A stretch of 64,000 nt of DNA, taken from Archangium violaceum (lineage in GTDB: Bacteria; Myxococcota; Myxococcia; Myxococcales; Myxococcaceae). The notes below the pieces were generated by a model, which made no database searches, was not told the DNA's origin, and was given only the letters and a program-made list of their open reading frames with translations. Shown piece after piece: positions 30,157 to 38,731 of the stretch (the first letter of the stretch is position 1; each line of letters starts with the position of its first letter). The stretch covers positions 5,810,001 to 5,874,000 of the forward strand of contig NZ_CP069396.1 of the NCBI RefSeq assembly GCF_016887565.1, written 5' to 3'. Made by a program: the position numbers and the translations under genes.

Positions 30157-31515
30157 TCAGCCCGGGCTGGCCACGGAGCCGGCCGGGGCGGGCTCGGAGG
30201 AGGAGGGCTCGTCGTCCAGCTCGCGCACCGGCCGGTACAGGTACGCGCCGATCGCGGCGAGGATGGCCAGCAGCCCCATCAACATCATGAAGAACCCGAT
30301 GCCGCGCCCGGGCCCCACGCCCAGCACGCGGCCCACGCTGGAGGCCAGCGCGCCGCCGGGCATCAGCATCGGCTCGAAGACGCGGTCGGCCAGGGGTCCA
30401 CCGACCAGGTAGGCGATGGGCGTCGACGCCCAGGCGAGCGCCGTGCGCACCGCGAAGACGCGGCCCTGCACGTCCGCGGGCACCTTGGTCTGCCACAGCG
30501 CCTGGCTGCAGGCGCCCATGGGGGGGTTGAAGAACATCAACCCGAAGCCCGCCAGGGTGATGAGCAGCAGCGAGGGGCGGAGCCCCGTCAGCATCACGCA
30601 CAGGCCGTACAGCACCCCCGCGCCGAGGACGCCGAGGACGCGCCTGCGGGGCCCACCCCAGGCGCTCATCACCAGGCTGCCAATCACCATGCCCAGGGTG
30701 CAGCACCCGAGCACCCAGCCGAGCTTCTGCGGCGTGTCCATGCGCAGCACCAGGGGCGTGACGAGCACCTCGGCCAGTCCCATGGTGAGGTTGACGATGG
30801 AGAAGAACCCGAGCAGCGCCATCAGCCCCGGCCGCGAGGTGATGTAGTGCCAGCCGAAGGTGAGGTTGGCCACCAGTCCCTGATCGCGGATCCGCTCGCC
30901 CTCGGCGCTCCGGGTGGGGGCGGGGATGCGCGCCAGGAGCTCGGCGCTGATGGCGAACACGAAGCTCGCCAGGTCCAGCAGCATGGCCCCCTTGAGCCCC
31001 CAGTGGACGAAGAGCATGCCCGCCAGCGGTGGGGACAGGGTCCGCCCCGCGGCCTGGGCGAGCTGCACCAGTCCGCTCGCCCGTCCCAGGTGCTGTGGCG
31101 GCAGCAGCATCGTCGTGGCCGCGGTGAAGGCCGACTCCTGGAAGATGCTGGCCGCGGCCGACACGCTCACCCCCAGGTACACGTGCCACACCTCGAGCCG
31201 GCCCGTGGAATACAGCAGCAGCATCGTCAGGGTGCTGAGCGCCGCGGCGGTGTCGCTGCCGAACATCACCCAGCGCCGATCCCACCGGTCCACCAGCACG
31301 CCCGCCACCGGTGACAGCACCACCACGGGCGCCACCGAGCACAGGGTGATCAGCGCGAACTCCGTCACCGAGCCCGTGCGCTCATAGGTCCACACCCCCA
31401 GCGAGAAGGACGTCAACCCCGAGCCCAGCAGGGACACCAGCTGGCCCAGCCACAGCAGTCCAAAGTTCGCCAGGCTGGGGCTGACAGGGGCTGGGGTCTT
31501 CGACGTGCTGTCCAT
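30157..31515 (-). CDS. MFS exporter (EntS/MFS_3-like)
   Basis: This polytopic inner-membrane transporter is about 452 aa from the chosen start and has roughly 10-12 hydrophobic segments. The typical loop between TM2 and TM3 reads GVLVDRWDRRWVM (the MFS motif A region), and a second half-repeat contains PADVQGRVFAVR. Proteins of this type export siderophores, peptides and macrolides. Here it is the only transporter near the NRPS cluster and so is the likely exporter or self-resistance pump of its product; that is inference. The start at ATG 31515 (MDSTSK) is preferred over the upstream in-frame codon at 31557, because the 14 extra residues are not hydrophobic and precede the first transmembrane segment by an unusual distance. 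The C-terminal tail is acidic and Ser/Pro-rich. Confidence 0.88.
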   Translation of the reverse strand: MDSTSKTPAPVSPSLANFGLLWLGQLVSLLGSGLTSFSLGVWTYERTGSVTEFALITLCSVAPVVVLSPVAGVLVDRWDRRWVMFGSDTAAALSTLTMLLLYSTGRLEVWHVYLGVSVSAAASIFQESAFTAATTMLLPPQHLGRASGLVQLAQAAGRTLSPPLAGMLFVHWGLKGAMLLDLASFVFAISAELLARIPAPTRSAEGERIRDQGLVANLTFGWHYITSRPGLMALLGFFSIVNLTMGLAEVLVTPLVLRMDTPQKLGWVLGCCTLGMVIGSLVMSAWGGPRRRVLGVLGAGVLYGLCVMLTGLRPSLLLITLAGFGLMFFNPPMGACSQALWQTKVPADVQGRVFAVRTALAWASTPIAYLVGGPLADRVFEPMLMPGGALASSVGRVLGVGPGRGIGFFMMLMGLLAILAAIGAYLYRPVRELDDEPSSSEPAPAGSVASPG

Positions 31516-31646
31516 GTGGGGGTCGCGCACTCTAGTGTAACATCCCTGGATTCTCAAAAGCCGGGATTCTCGGAAATCGCGAGTCCGGCGGCTTCTTCGG
31601 GTTCAGCTTGTTTTGCGGTCCTACGGCATGGTAACCAATACTGGAC

Positions 31647-33695
31647 ATGTCCAACCCCGTTGCAACGTTGCCCGCCTCACGAGTGCTGCCCCTGTACCTG
31701 CATGGGTTGGCCTTTTTTGGGGGGTTCAACGTGATGTTGTTGGAGATGTGCGCTTTTCGCGTACTCCAGACCACGTTTGGTTCCTCCATCTACGTCACGG
31801 GGTTGTTGCTGGCGCTGGTGATGATCGCGCTGTCGGCGGGCTACTACCTGGGCGGCTGGTTCTCGCAGCGCTTCTCGTCGCTGGAGTTCCTGCTGGGGAT
31901 GTTGCTGTCGGCGGTGGGGTACGTGGTGCTGACGGGCGTGCTGCTGGCGGAGCCGCTGCTGGACTTCTTCTTCGGGCTGCGTGACTCGTTCACGGGAGAG
32001 CTCACGGGCCACCTGGTGCCGCCGGCGGCGGCGACGCTGGTGCTCTACGCCGTGCCGATGCTGGCCCTCAGCCAGGTGTCGCCCTATCTGATCCGGCTGC
32101 TGGCCGTGCACTCCTCGGAGCTGGGCTCGGTGGGAGCCACGGCGGGCAAGCTGATGGCGGTGTCCAACGTGGGCAGCATCATCGGCACGTCGCTGCCCTC
32201 GTTCGTGCTCATCCCGCTCTTCGGGGTGCAGAAGACGCTGGCGGTGTTCATCGTCGCGGAGCTGCTGATCATCGCCCTGGGCTTCCTGGTGGCGCGCCGG
32301 CGGATGGCGGTGGTGGCGCTGGCCTCGGTGGCCCTGGTGGGCGCGGTGGCGGTGCCGGCGCTGCGCAAGGCCCCCACGCCCTTCTCCTACAGGGGCGCCC
32401 AGGTGGTGTTCGATTCCGAGTCCCTCTACGGGAACGTGAAGATCCTCCGCTCCATCGACGAGGACGGGGACGAGCGGCTCGAGTACATGCCCTCGCGCGG
32501 CTACATCCACTCCACGGTGTACCCGGGCAAGCCGCTGAAGGATCAGTTCACCACCGCCTACGTGAACGTGGGGCTGGCGCGGGGAGCCAGGCGCTACCTG
32601 GTGCTCGGCACGGCGCTCGGAGGCGTGGTGGCGGCCATCCAGGCGGCCGTGCCGGATGCGCGGATCACCACGGTGGAGATCGACCCGCTGGTGGTGGATC
32701 TGGCCAAGCGCTTCGTGCCCTCGCTCCAGCAGCCGGCCGTGACGCACGTGGTGAAGGACGCGCGGCTGTTCCTGCGCGAGGACACGGGTGAGTACGACTA
32801 CATCGTCGTCGACATCTTCTCCGGCGAGCAGATCCCCGCGCACTGCGTCTCCCAGGAGTTCTTCGCGCTGGCGTACGCGCGGCTGGCGCCCGGCGGGGTG
32901 ATGCAGATGAACACCAACCTGTGGGACTTCCACGTCACCACGGGACTGGAGCAGCCGGAGCCCTTCGTGCCGGTGCGCCACGTGCACTCGGCGCTGCTGC
33001 GCGTGGGCTTCGCCTCGCTCTTCCAGAACGACTTCTTCGAGCACGGCCACCTGTACGCCTTCCGCGAGAAGACGAGCGCGGAGCAGCTCTACCAGCAGCT
33101 GGAGCGCATGGCGCTGGACGAGCAGGTCGAGCCCAACCTGCGGGCCTCGGTGGCGATGGCGCGCCTGGCGCTGGTGCCCATTCCGGACGAGCGGCGGGAG
33201 CTGAAGCCGTTCTCGGATTCGTGGGTGCCCGAGGCACAGCTGCACCTCAAGGGCAACTTCGAGATGTACCTGTCGGCGCTCTCCCGCGCGCGGCGGCTGC
33301 CGGAGTGGAACAAGACGGTGGTCGAGCCGGGAGACACGCAGCTGCGCCTCATCAGCGCGCGCCACTACGCGGAGATTGGCGAGGCGTTCTCCCCGACGAT
33401 GCACGGCTACTCCTCCTATATGAAGGCGGAGGGGGGCGAGGCGTACTGCCGGGACGTGCTCGCGTGGGTGGCGCGGACCTCACGGGAGAGCCTGTATCCG
33501 GAGCTCGCCCGGTACCTGCACACCCGCGTCATCCATGATTGTGAGCAGCGGTTCCAGGCCGGAGAGGCCGAGGCGAAGGGGACCGTGGCCAGCTTCCGTC
33601 GCTACGTCGGCGCGGCGGTGCTGGTGGACGAGAATGAGGGGGCGCGCGCCGTCCCCTCCCTGACCGAGATCCTGCGAGAGACCTCCTCCACCTGA
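31647..33695 (+). CDS. Membrane-fused spermidine synthase-like protein
   Basis: This 682-aa protein has an N-terminal membrane part (about 15-235, seven or eight hydrophobic segments, including GLLLALVMIALSAGYYLGGW). It is joined to a cytoplasmic Rossmann domain (about 240-475) with the spermidine-synthase layout: YLVLGTALGGVVAA, TTVEIDPLVVDLAKR, VVKDARLFL, and YDYIVVDIFSG, where family members carry the catalytic Asp. A further 200 residues (480-682) match nothing I recognise. Bacterial fusions of this kind are common but their substrate is unknown, and the usual decarboxy-SAM-binding details cannot be confirmed by eye. It is divergent from the MFS gene, with a 131-bp gap containing AT-rich sequence and no clear promoter motif. 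It lies 57 bp before the dioxygenase gene on the same strand. Confidence 0.82.
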   Translation: MSNPVATLPASRVLPLYLHGLAFFGGFNVMLLEMCAFRVLQTTFGSSIYVTGLLLALVMIALSAGYYLGGWFSQRFSSLEFLLGMLLSAVGYVVLTGVLLAEPLLDFFFGLRDSFTGELTGHLVPPAAATLVLYAVPMLALSQVSPYLIRLLAVHSSELGSVGATAGKLMAVSNVGSIIGTSLPSFVLIPLFGVQKTLAVFIVAELLIIALGFLVARRRMAVVALASVALVGAVAVPALRKAPTPFSYRGAQVVFDSESLYGNVKILRSIDEDGDERLEYMPSRGYIHSTVYPGKPLKDQFTTAYVNVGLARGARRYLVLGTALGGVVAAIQAAVPDARITTVEIDPLVVDLAKRFVPSLQQPAVTHVVKDARLFLREDTGEYDYIVVDIFSGEQIPAHCVSQEFFALAYARLAPGGVMQMNTNLWDFHVTTGLEQPEPFVPVRHVHSALLRVGFASLFQNDFFEHGHLYAFREKTSAEQLYQQLERMALDEQVEPNLRASVAMARLALVPIPDERRELKPFSDSWVPEAQLHLKGNFEMYLSALSRARRLPEWNKTVVEPGDTQLRLISARHYAEIGEAFSPTMHGYSSYMKAEGGEAYCRDVLAWVARTSRESLYPELARYLHTRVIHDCEQRFQAGEAEAKGTVASFRRYVGAAVLVDENEGARAVPSLTEILRETSST

Positions 33696-33752
33696 GGGGG
33701 GGGAGCGCTCCGGCTCGGACAGTTGAGGCAGTCGAGAAGGAAGGCAAGAGAG

Positions 33753-34823
33753 ATGGCCATCATCGACATCGAGCACATCGAGCTGTACGTGGCGGACGCG
33801 CACGCGGCCGCGGACTTCTATGTGGCGCGGCTCGGCTTGCGGAAGCTGGCCGTGGCGGGACCGGAGACGGGGCTGGCGGGTCGGCGCTCGGTGCTGCTGG
33901 GGCATGGCGGCATGAGGCTGGTGGTGACGTCCGCGCTGGAGCCGACGGGGCCGGTGGCCGAGTACGTGGCGAGGCACGGGGACGGGGTGGCGGACATCGC
34001 GCTGAGGGTGGAGGACGCGGCGGCGGTGTTCGAGCGGGTGGTGGGAGCGGGGGGCAAGGCGGTGGCCCGGCCGGTGACCACGCGAGTGGCGGGGCACGAG
34101 GTGGTGCGGGCGGTGGTGGAGGTGGTGGGCAACGTGCGGCACTCGCTCATCCAGCGTCCCGAGGGACTCCAGCGGGGCTGGTACGAGGGCTTCGTGGCGC
34201 TCGAGGCGGAGCCCACGCCGCTGCCGCACGGGCTGCTGGACTTCGACCACTTCGCGCTGTGCCTGGAGCTGGGGCAGTTGGATCCGCTGGTGCGCTTCTA
34301 CCAGGAGGTGCTGGGGTTCCGTCTGTCGCACACGGAGTACGTGGAGACGGCGGCGAGCGGGATGAACTCGAAGGTGGTGGAGAGCGCGAACGGGCGGGTG
34401 AAGTTCCCGATGCAGGAGCCGATTCCGGGGCGGCCCGGGCAGATTGACGACTTCCTGGCGAAGCATGGCGGGTCGGGGGTGCAGCACGTGGCGCTGCTCT
34501 CGGACGACATCGCCGCGGCGCTGCGGGGCCTGAGCGCGCGGGGCATGCGCTTCATGACGACGCCCGGGAGCTACTACGAGATGTTGGGCGAGCGGGTGGG
34601 GCGGATCGACGAGGACGTGGAGGTGCTGCGCTCGCTCAACGTGCTGGTGGATCGGGACGAGTGGGGCTACCTGCTGCAGATCTTCGCCAAGTCGGACCAC
34701 GACCGGCGCACGCTGTTCTTCGAGATCATCCAGCGCAAGGATGCCCGGGGATTCGGGAGCGCGAACGTGCGGGCCCTGTTCCAGGCGGTGGAGCGGGAGC
34801 AGATGAGGGCGGCGGCGTCGTAG
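33753..34823 (+). CDS. 4-hydroxyphenylpyruvate dioxygenase / 4-hydroxymandelate synthase family enzyme
   Basis: This 356-aa Fe(II) dioxygenase has two vicinal-oxygen-chelate halves. The metal triad is H166 (DFDHFAL), H245 (GVQHVAL) and E324 (FFEIIQR). The C-terminal half (GYLLQIF, GFGSANVRALF) is typical. HPPD makes homogentisate in tyrosine catabolism, while HmaS makes 4-hydroxymandelate for hydroxyphenylglycine. The substrate loop reads MNSKVVES and FPMQEP: the Asn of the HPPD motif PINEP is Gln here, and MNSxVV resembles HmaS, yet the rest is HPPD-like. No hydroxymandelate oxidase or HpgT and no hydroxyphenylglycine adenylation code occur in the window, so HPPD is the safer call. The start at ATG 33753 is supported by AAGGAAGG upstream; a TTG at 33723 is less likely. 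Third positions are strongly G-biased. Confidence 0.85.
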   Translation: MAIIDIEHIELYVADAHAAADFYVARLGLRKLAVAGPETGLAGRRSVLLGHGGMRLVVTSALEPTGPVAEYVARHGDGVADIALRVEDAAAVFERVVGAGGKAVARPVTTRVAGHEVVRAVVEVVGNVRHSLIQRPEGLQRGWYEGFVALEAEPTPLPHGLLDFDHFALCLELGQLDPLVRFYQEVLGFRLSHTEYVETAASGMNSKVVESANGRVKFPMQEPIPGRPGQIDDFLAKHGGSGVQHVALLSDDIAAALRGLSARGMRFMTTPGSYYEMLGERVGRIDEDVEVLRSLNVLVDRDEWGYLLQIFAKSDHDRRTLFFEIIQRKDARGFGSANVRALFQAVEREQMRAAAS

Positions 34824-34904
34824 GGGAGGGGGTCCAGGAGGGGCCTGATGGGGTCCGAAGTGTTCGGAGCCCGTCCGTAGCCCCACCGGCGCATCGTCGT
34901 CATT

Positions 34905-34962
34905 GTTCCGTGGAAGCGGTTACAGATACGTACCGTTCCGTAGAAACTGGTGCGGGTTACAG
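34905..34962. repeat. Imperfect direct repeat at the edge of the low-GC island
   Basis: Two units share GTTCCGT[G/A]GAA at the left end and GGTTACAG at the right end: 34905-34925 and 34935-34962, with the second unit 7 bases longer. The second unit contains the stop codon of the minus-strand immunity-like gene, so the first looks like a duplicated 3' end of that gene. It coincides with the change from about 70% to about 55% G+C. It may be a recombination scar. Confidence 0.4.
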
Positions 34963-35568
34963 GGGAATGGCCGTGTTGGCAATTTCCCTGGGCAGGTTGA
35001 GGCCGCTCTCGAAGAAGTGGGAATCCGGAAGGGCTTTCTTCAGGTCTTCGAAGGAGGCCTGATCCCCGTACATGAGATCATAGACGCTGACCAGCCGGCC
35101 GCCCTGGTTGTATTCGAAGACGTACCGAAGATCATCCGGGTCCTCCCAGTAATACTTCGTTACGCCCAGCACCTTCTTGTTCTTGTCCAGGTTGACTTCC
35201 ATCAACCCACGACCGCTCTGGCCTTGGAGGATGAGGGTAAAGCCTTCCAGCCCACCGGAAGCGGAATAGGAATGAGCTTCTTCCCATATGAGGTCGCGGA
35301 CGGCCGTCAGCTTCCGCCGGGTCGTGAAGCCAACCCCCTTGTACATTTTGGAATGAGTGGCCTTGACGTCGTCGTCGCTGCGCTCGCCGGGGTAGTCGAC
35401 CCGGGAGAGCTTTCCGCGGGAATAAAGCTCGACCCGATCCAACTGGCCAGGGGCACTGAAGAATGCCTTGGCATGATTTGCCAGCCCCCGCGCCGCTTCG
35501 GCGGTCACTTCCTGGCCGTCCTCTACCACGAATCCATCATAATACTTCACGCGCTCTTCAGTCTTCAT
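34957..35568 (-). CDS. Candidate immunity protein, unknown family
   Basis: This is a soluble, acidic 203-aa protein that I do not recognise. It has no signal peptide, membrane segment or catalytic motif. Visible features are RVELYSRGKLSRVDYPGE and VKYYDGF near the N-terminus and a C-terminal part with several aromatic pairs (KYYWEDPDDLRYVFEY, VYDLMYGD). Beta-rich segments reading like an RHS/YD-style fold (L-x-R-V-x-Y) are possible. The ATG at 35568 is chosen because GAGGG lies 8 bases upstream; an in-frame GTG at 35583 overlaps the upstream stop. It follows the LysM/nucleotidyltransferase gene by 11 bp on the same strand and shares its low G+C content. That position fits an immunity protein, which is inference only. 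Confidence 0.6.
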   Translation of the reverse strand: MKTEERVKYYDGFVVEDGQEVTAEAARGLANHAKAFFSAPGQLDRVELYSRGKLSRVDYPGERSDDDVKATHSKMYKGVGFTTRRKLTAVRDLIWEEAHSYSASGGLEGFTLILQGQSGRGLMEVNLDKNKKVLGVTKYYWEDPDDLRYVFEYNQGGRLVSVYDLMYGDQASFEDLKKALPDSHFFESGLNLPREIANTAIPL

Positions 35569-35579
35569 GATCGGATCCC

Positions 35580-38258
35580 TCACAGATCAAGAGAAGGATA
35601 AAGGTCTAGCTTGCTCGAGGACTTCATGACAGAGAGATCCACCTTGACCTTGAATACATCCTCAATGAGGCTCGTAACCTCGTCACTGAAGGTCATCTCT
35701 GGAGTGACCCGGTCGAAATAATATTTCGGGACGAAGCCATCTTTTGTTCTCTTTTCGAGATCCTTCAGGATCTTGCGCGCGGCGTGCGGGTTCTGGGCTC
35801 TGCCGGCGATTCCATCGGCGCATCGGGTAGCGAACTTCAAGAACGCCTCATCCGAAACGAAGATGGCGACATCGATGTCCTTGGCATCAGGAGTTCTGAG
35901 CGAGGAGCCTTGGATCACCATCCGCCCATCCGGAATGCCGTATTTCGTAAGCAGCTGTTTGAGTCTGGACTGGAACTGCTGGAACTTCTTCAAGCTGTCG
36001 AAGTGATAGGGATAGCCTCGGGACTGGATGATCTTCACCCAGTTCTCCATCTGCTCTTGGACTTGTTCGGGTGTCAGCGGTAGTTTGGGTGGCTTCTTGC
36101 TAGGCTTGGCGATGGACCCCATCTCCAGGAAGTCAATGATTTGCTTGTCGCTCAACCCCAATCTCACGCCAGCGGCGGCGATCTCATCGACGTTCGCCGC
36201 CGTATAGACGCTCCGTATCTGCTCGGAGAGTTCCTTGTAGTTCAGCGGCTTCCGGAACTTGGGGGGATCCTTCCTGGGCTCCTCTGGGAGTTTGTCTCGG
36301 GAGACCTTTTTCCCGGCATTGGCCTCGTCGACGGCCTCATTGACGCCCTTCCTGAACGCCAACGCCAGTTCGTCCAGTTGCTCCGGACTCAACTTTTCGA
36401 GATCTTTGAACTCGACCGCTGTCTTCATTTCCTGCCAGAAGACGTCGAAATGTTTGATGCCTCTCTTGGCGGCGGCGTAGCCCAGCGCGACCATCTGGCG
36501 GAGAAGGTCTGGATTCACGCCCGAGTTCAACGTGCTGAGGCTAGCCCGGAGGGTCGTGCGGAACTGCTTTAAAGCAGCCTGGTACTGGGCTTCAGCATTC
36601 TCAGCTGCAGTCTTGCTCTTCTCCAGTGCTTTTGCTCGATCGGCGACCTCTTGAGCCGTTGGTGTCTTGGGAGAACTATCGGGCGTAAGCCTCTTTCCAG
36701 GGAGTCTTTCAGACGCCTCGGATACTGCCTTCACGAGCTTCTTCTTCGCAACGTCCGGAATGCTCTTCGAGACAGTCGTCACATTTTTCGCAAGTTCGAG
36801 AACCTTCGGAAACTTTGCGATGAGTTTGCTGAACTTCCCAGCCTTGCCCGCCCACTTCACGAGGGCAGCGGACCCCGTAATGATCGCCATGACGATCTCG
36901 GCGATTGCATAGCCAACCACCCAGCCACGGAAGTGCCATTTCTTGAGGAAGTTCTTGTCGTACCAGCGAGAACGGAAGGCTTCGAGTCCCACCTCGACCA
37001 AAGCCTTGAAGTCCATCTTCTCTACAAGATCCCACAGTTTCTTCAGGTCTGAGAGGAACTCGCCGGTGATGAGGCTCTTCAAGATTTTCCAGACCAGTTC
37101 CACCAGGTCGACGAGTCCGGTCAGGAGATCCCATATCGATTCGAGTATGCCGTGGATCAGGCCCGCTGAGAATGCCGCATGTCCCAGGATGTAATCCCCG
37201 AGGATCTCGGCGGTGAGCTTGGCTGCCTGCCAGACGTCATGGCTGATAGAGCCCGAACCCACCTTGCCCCGCATGCTCTTGGCGAATTCGAGGCTGGGAA
37301 TCCAGATGAGATATTTCTCACGAGTCTGCGTCTTGTTCCAATCCGCGCTCGCATACGGTTTGTAGATACCGCTGAGTCCTTTTCTGCGGTTGGCTTCGAC
37401 GAGGACATTGACATAGTACCGCTCGTCCTGCCCCCAATCCTGTCCCCAGGAGATAGTGCTCCCCGTGTGAAGCTGCTTCACGATCCCCAGGAAGCCTTCG
37501 TTGGGCTTGACCTTGTAGTACTGCGTCACAATCTCCAGAGCGCCCTCGTTGGGCTTGATCTTGTGGAGGACCGCCTCGGGGTCTGGGGGATTGATGCTCA
37601 CGTACTTCGAATAAACGTAGCCAAAGCTCCCATCATCGAGCGTTACGAAGTACCAGTCGCCGGGGAGTTCATGGCTAACATAAACCCGTGTGTTGAACGG
37701 GAGCTTCTTGTGAATGGCCCCATCAGGCTTGGGTTTTTCGTGAAGATTCACTCCTTCGTCATTACGTACCCGGCCAAAACTCTTGACTGCCTTGCCTGCG
37801 TTGTACGGGACCGTCTTCGGCGCCTGGGTGCTGGAAGTCCTGGCGGTGGAGGCTTGGATGCTGGAAGTCTTGGCGGTGGAGGCCTGGGTGCTCGGGGCGG
37901 GGGACTGAGCAGTGGGCTGACTCTCCTGCGGAATCTTCAACACCTGACCAATCACGATACGGTTGGGATCGCTGATGCCATTCGCCTGGGTCAGCGCTTC
38001 CACCGTAACGTTGTTGCGTTGGGCGATTTTGGATAGGGTCTCGCCTGCGAGGACTCGGTGGGTCAGTAGCTTTGGAGGAGGGCTCGATGGAGACTGGCGC
38101 TCCTGCGGAATCTTCAGCACCTGACCAGCCCAGATGCGATTGATATCGCTGATGCCGTTGTTCAGGGAGAGCACTTCCACCGTGACGTTGTAACGCCGGG
38201 CGATCCTGTACAGAGTGTCGCCTGCCCTGACCCGATATTCGATGTTGGTGCCGGTCAT
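35580..38258 (-). CDS. LysM-SH3 protein with C-terminal nucleotidyltransferase: candidate polymorphic toxin
   Basis: This is an 892-aa protein with no signal peptide. It carries two LysM domains (about 7-52 and 65-111, each ending GQVLKIPQ), a low-complexity Ser/Thr/Gln linker with repeated ASTAxTSS units, and an SH3-like domain (about 160-225, ending GYVYSKYVS). Then come a duplicated KxKPNEGxLxIVxQ motif and a hydrophobic, helical middle (about 350-480) like the pre-toxin part of polymorphic toxins. The C-terminus (about 740-880) has the Pol-beta nucleotidyltransferase signature: GSS near 785, DID near 795, and a third Asp in VKVDLSV near 873. Such domains nucleotidylate proteins or tRNA. 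LysM and SH3 would anchor it to cell wall or delivery machinery. Base composition is low (31 G+C in 36001-36060). ATG 38258 is preferred to an upstream TTG. Confidence 0.75.
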   Translation of the reverse strand: MTGTNIEYRVRAGDTLYRIARRYNVTVEVLSLNNGISDINRIWAGQVLKIPQERQSPSSPPPKLLTHRVLAGETLSKIAQRNNVTVEALTQANGISDPNRIVIGQVLKIPQESQPTAQSPAPSTQASTAKTSSIQASTARTSSTQAPKTVPYNAGKAVKSFGRVRNDEGVNLHEKPKPDGAIHKKLPFNTRVYVSHELPGDWYFVTLDDGSFGYVYSKYVSINPPDPEAVLHKIKPNEGALEIVTQYYKVKPNEGFLGIVKQLHTGSTISWGQDWGQDERYYVNVLVEANRRKGLSGIYKPYASADWNKTQTREKYLIWIPSLEFAKSMRGKVGSGSISHDVWQAAKLTAEILGDYILGHAAFSAGLIHGILESIWDLLTGLVDLVELVWKILKSLITGEFLSDLKKLWDLVEKMDFKALVEVGLEAFRSRWYDKNFLKKWHFRGWVVGYAIAEIVMAIITGSAALVKWAGKAGKFSKLIAKFPKVLELAKNVTTVSKSIPDVAKKKLVKAVSEASERLPGKRLTPDSSPKTPTAQEVADRAKALEKSKTAAENAEAQYQAALKQFRTTLRASLSTLNSGVNPDLLRQMVALGYAAAKRGIKHFDVFWQEMKTAVEFKDLEKLSPEQLDELALAFRKGVNEAVDEANAGKKVSRDKLPEEPRKDPPKFRKPLNYKELSEQIRSVYTAANVDEIAAAGVRLGLSDKQIIDFLEMGSIAKPSKKPPKLPLTPEQVQEQMENWVKIIQSRGYPYHFDSLKKFQQFQSRLKQLLTKYGIPDGRMVIQGSSLRTPDAKDIDVAIFVSDEAFLKFATRCADGIAGRAQNPHAARKILKDLEKRTKDGFVPKYYFDRVTPEMTFSDEVTSLIEDVFKVKVDLSVMKSSSKLDLYPSLDL

Positions 38259-38429
38259 GACCGTCCACGCCAAAGAGGGAGCGTTCTGCCCGGCCGGCAG
38301 TATAAACGCTTCGGACTGGGAAGGTGATGGCCGCCCAGAAGTACGGTTGCAGTGCGTGGTCCTTCGGGTGCCGCCGTGGAAGATGTCAAAGGATTCGTTG
38401 CCGACACCTCGCCCCTATGAATCGTCTGA

Positions 38430-38564
38430 CTCCCTGTCCGGGGAGCGGGCACGGGCGTGGGCCTGGCCATCAGCCACGACAACATCCGAGGGCTCGGGGG
38501 GAAGCTGTCGGTGCAGAGCAGGGAGGGGCGCACCTTCCGCATCTGCCTGCCCGTGGTAGAGGAG
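38430..38564 (+). pseudogene. 3' remnant of a sensor histidine kinase
   Basis: In-frame after a stop at 38427-38429, the DNA encodes GTGVGLAISHDNIRGLGG, then LSVQSREGRTFRICLPV, which is the G2 box and final strand of a HATPase domain. The conserved N box, G1 box, His box and sensor domains are all missing, and there is no start codon with a ribosome binding site. The fragment resembles the end of the intact kinase at 3137-4699 (GTGLGLSISHDILRGLGG). It lies between the low-GC toxin pair and tRNA-Arg, marking a place where DNA was replaced or deleted. Confidence 0.75.
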
Positions 38565-38731
38565 GCTCCTCGCCCCGTACGCGCACAGGAGTGCCTGAGT
38601 CACAGCATGGCGTCGAACTCGGGTGTGGTCAGTGGTGAACGGCCCACGGGCCCGTCGTGGCGTCAGATTTTCCGGCTGTTCGCGGTCGTTGCATAAGGCG
38701 GGTCGCCTGCTATAAATCCCCCCGCAGTCCT

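Noticed and set aside
33753-34823. Hydroxyphenylglycine supply for the NRPS
   Set aside because: No A-domain code in the window resembles the hydroxyphenylglycine codes, and the oxidase and aminotransferase of that pathway are absent.
36564-36577. Perfect 14-bp palindrome CTGCTTTAAAGCAG as an operator
   Set aside because: It lies deep inside the coding sequence of the LysM/NTase gene, far from any start, and is explained by the codons there.
38457-38696. Small intact protein of 79 codons starting at GTG 38457
   Set aside because: It begins in the middle of the kinase G2 box, has no ribosome binding site, and its last part has no kinase similarity; it is better explained as a remnant.
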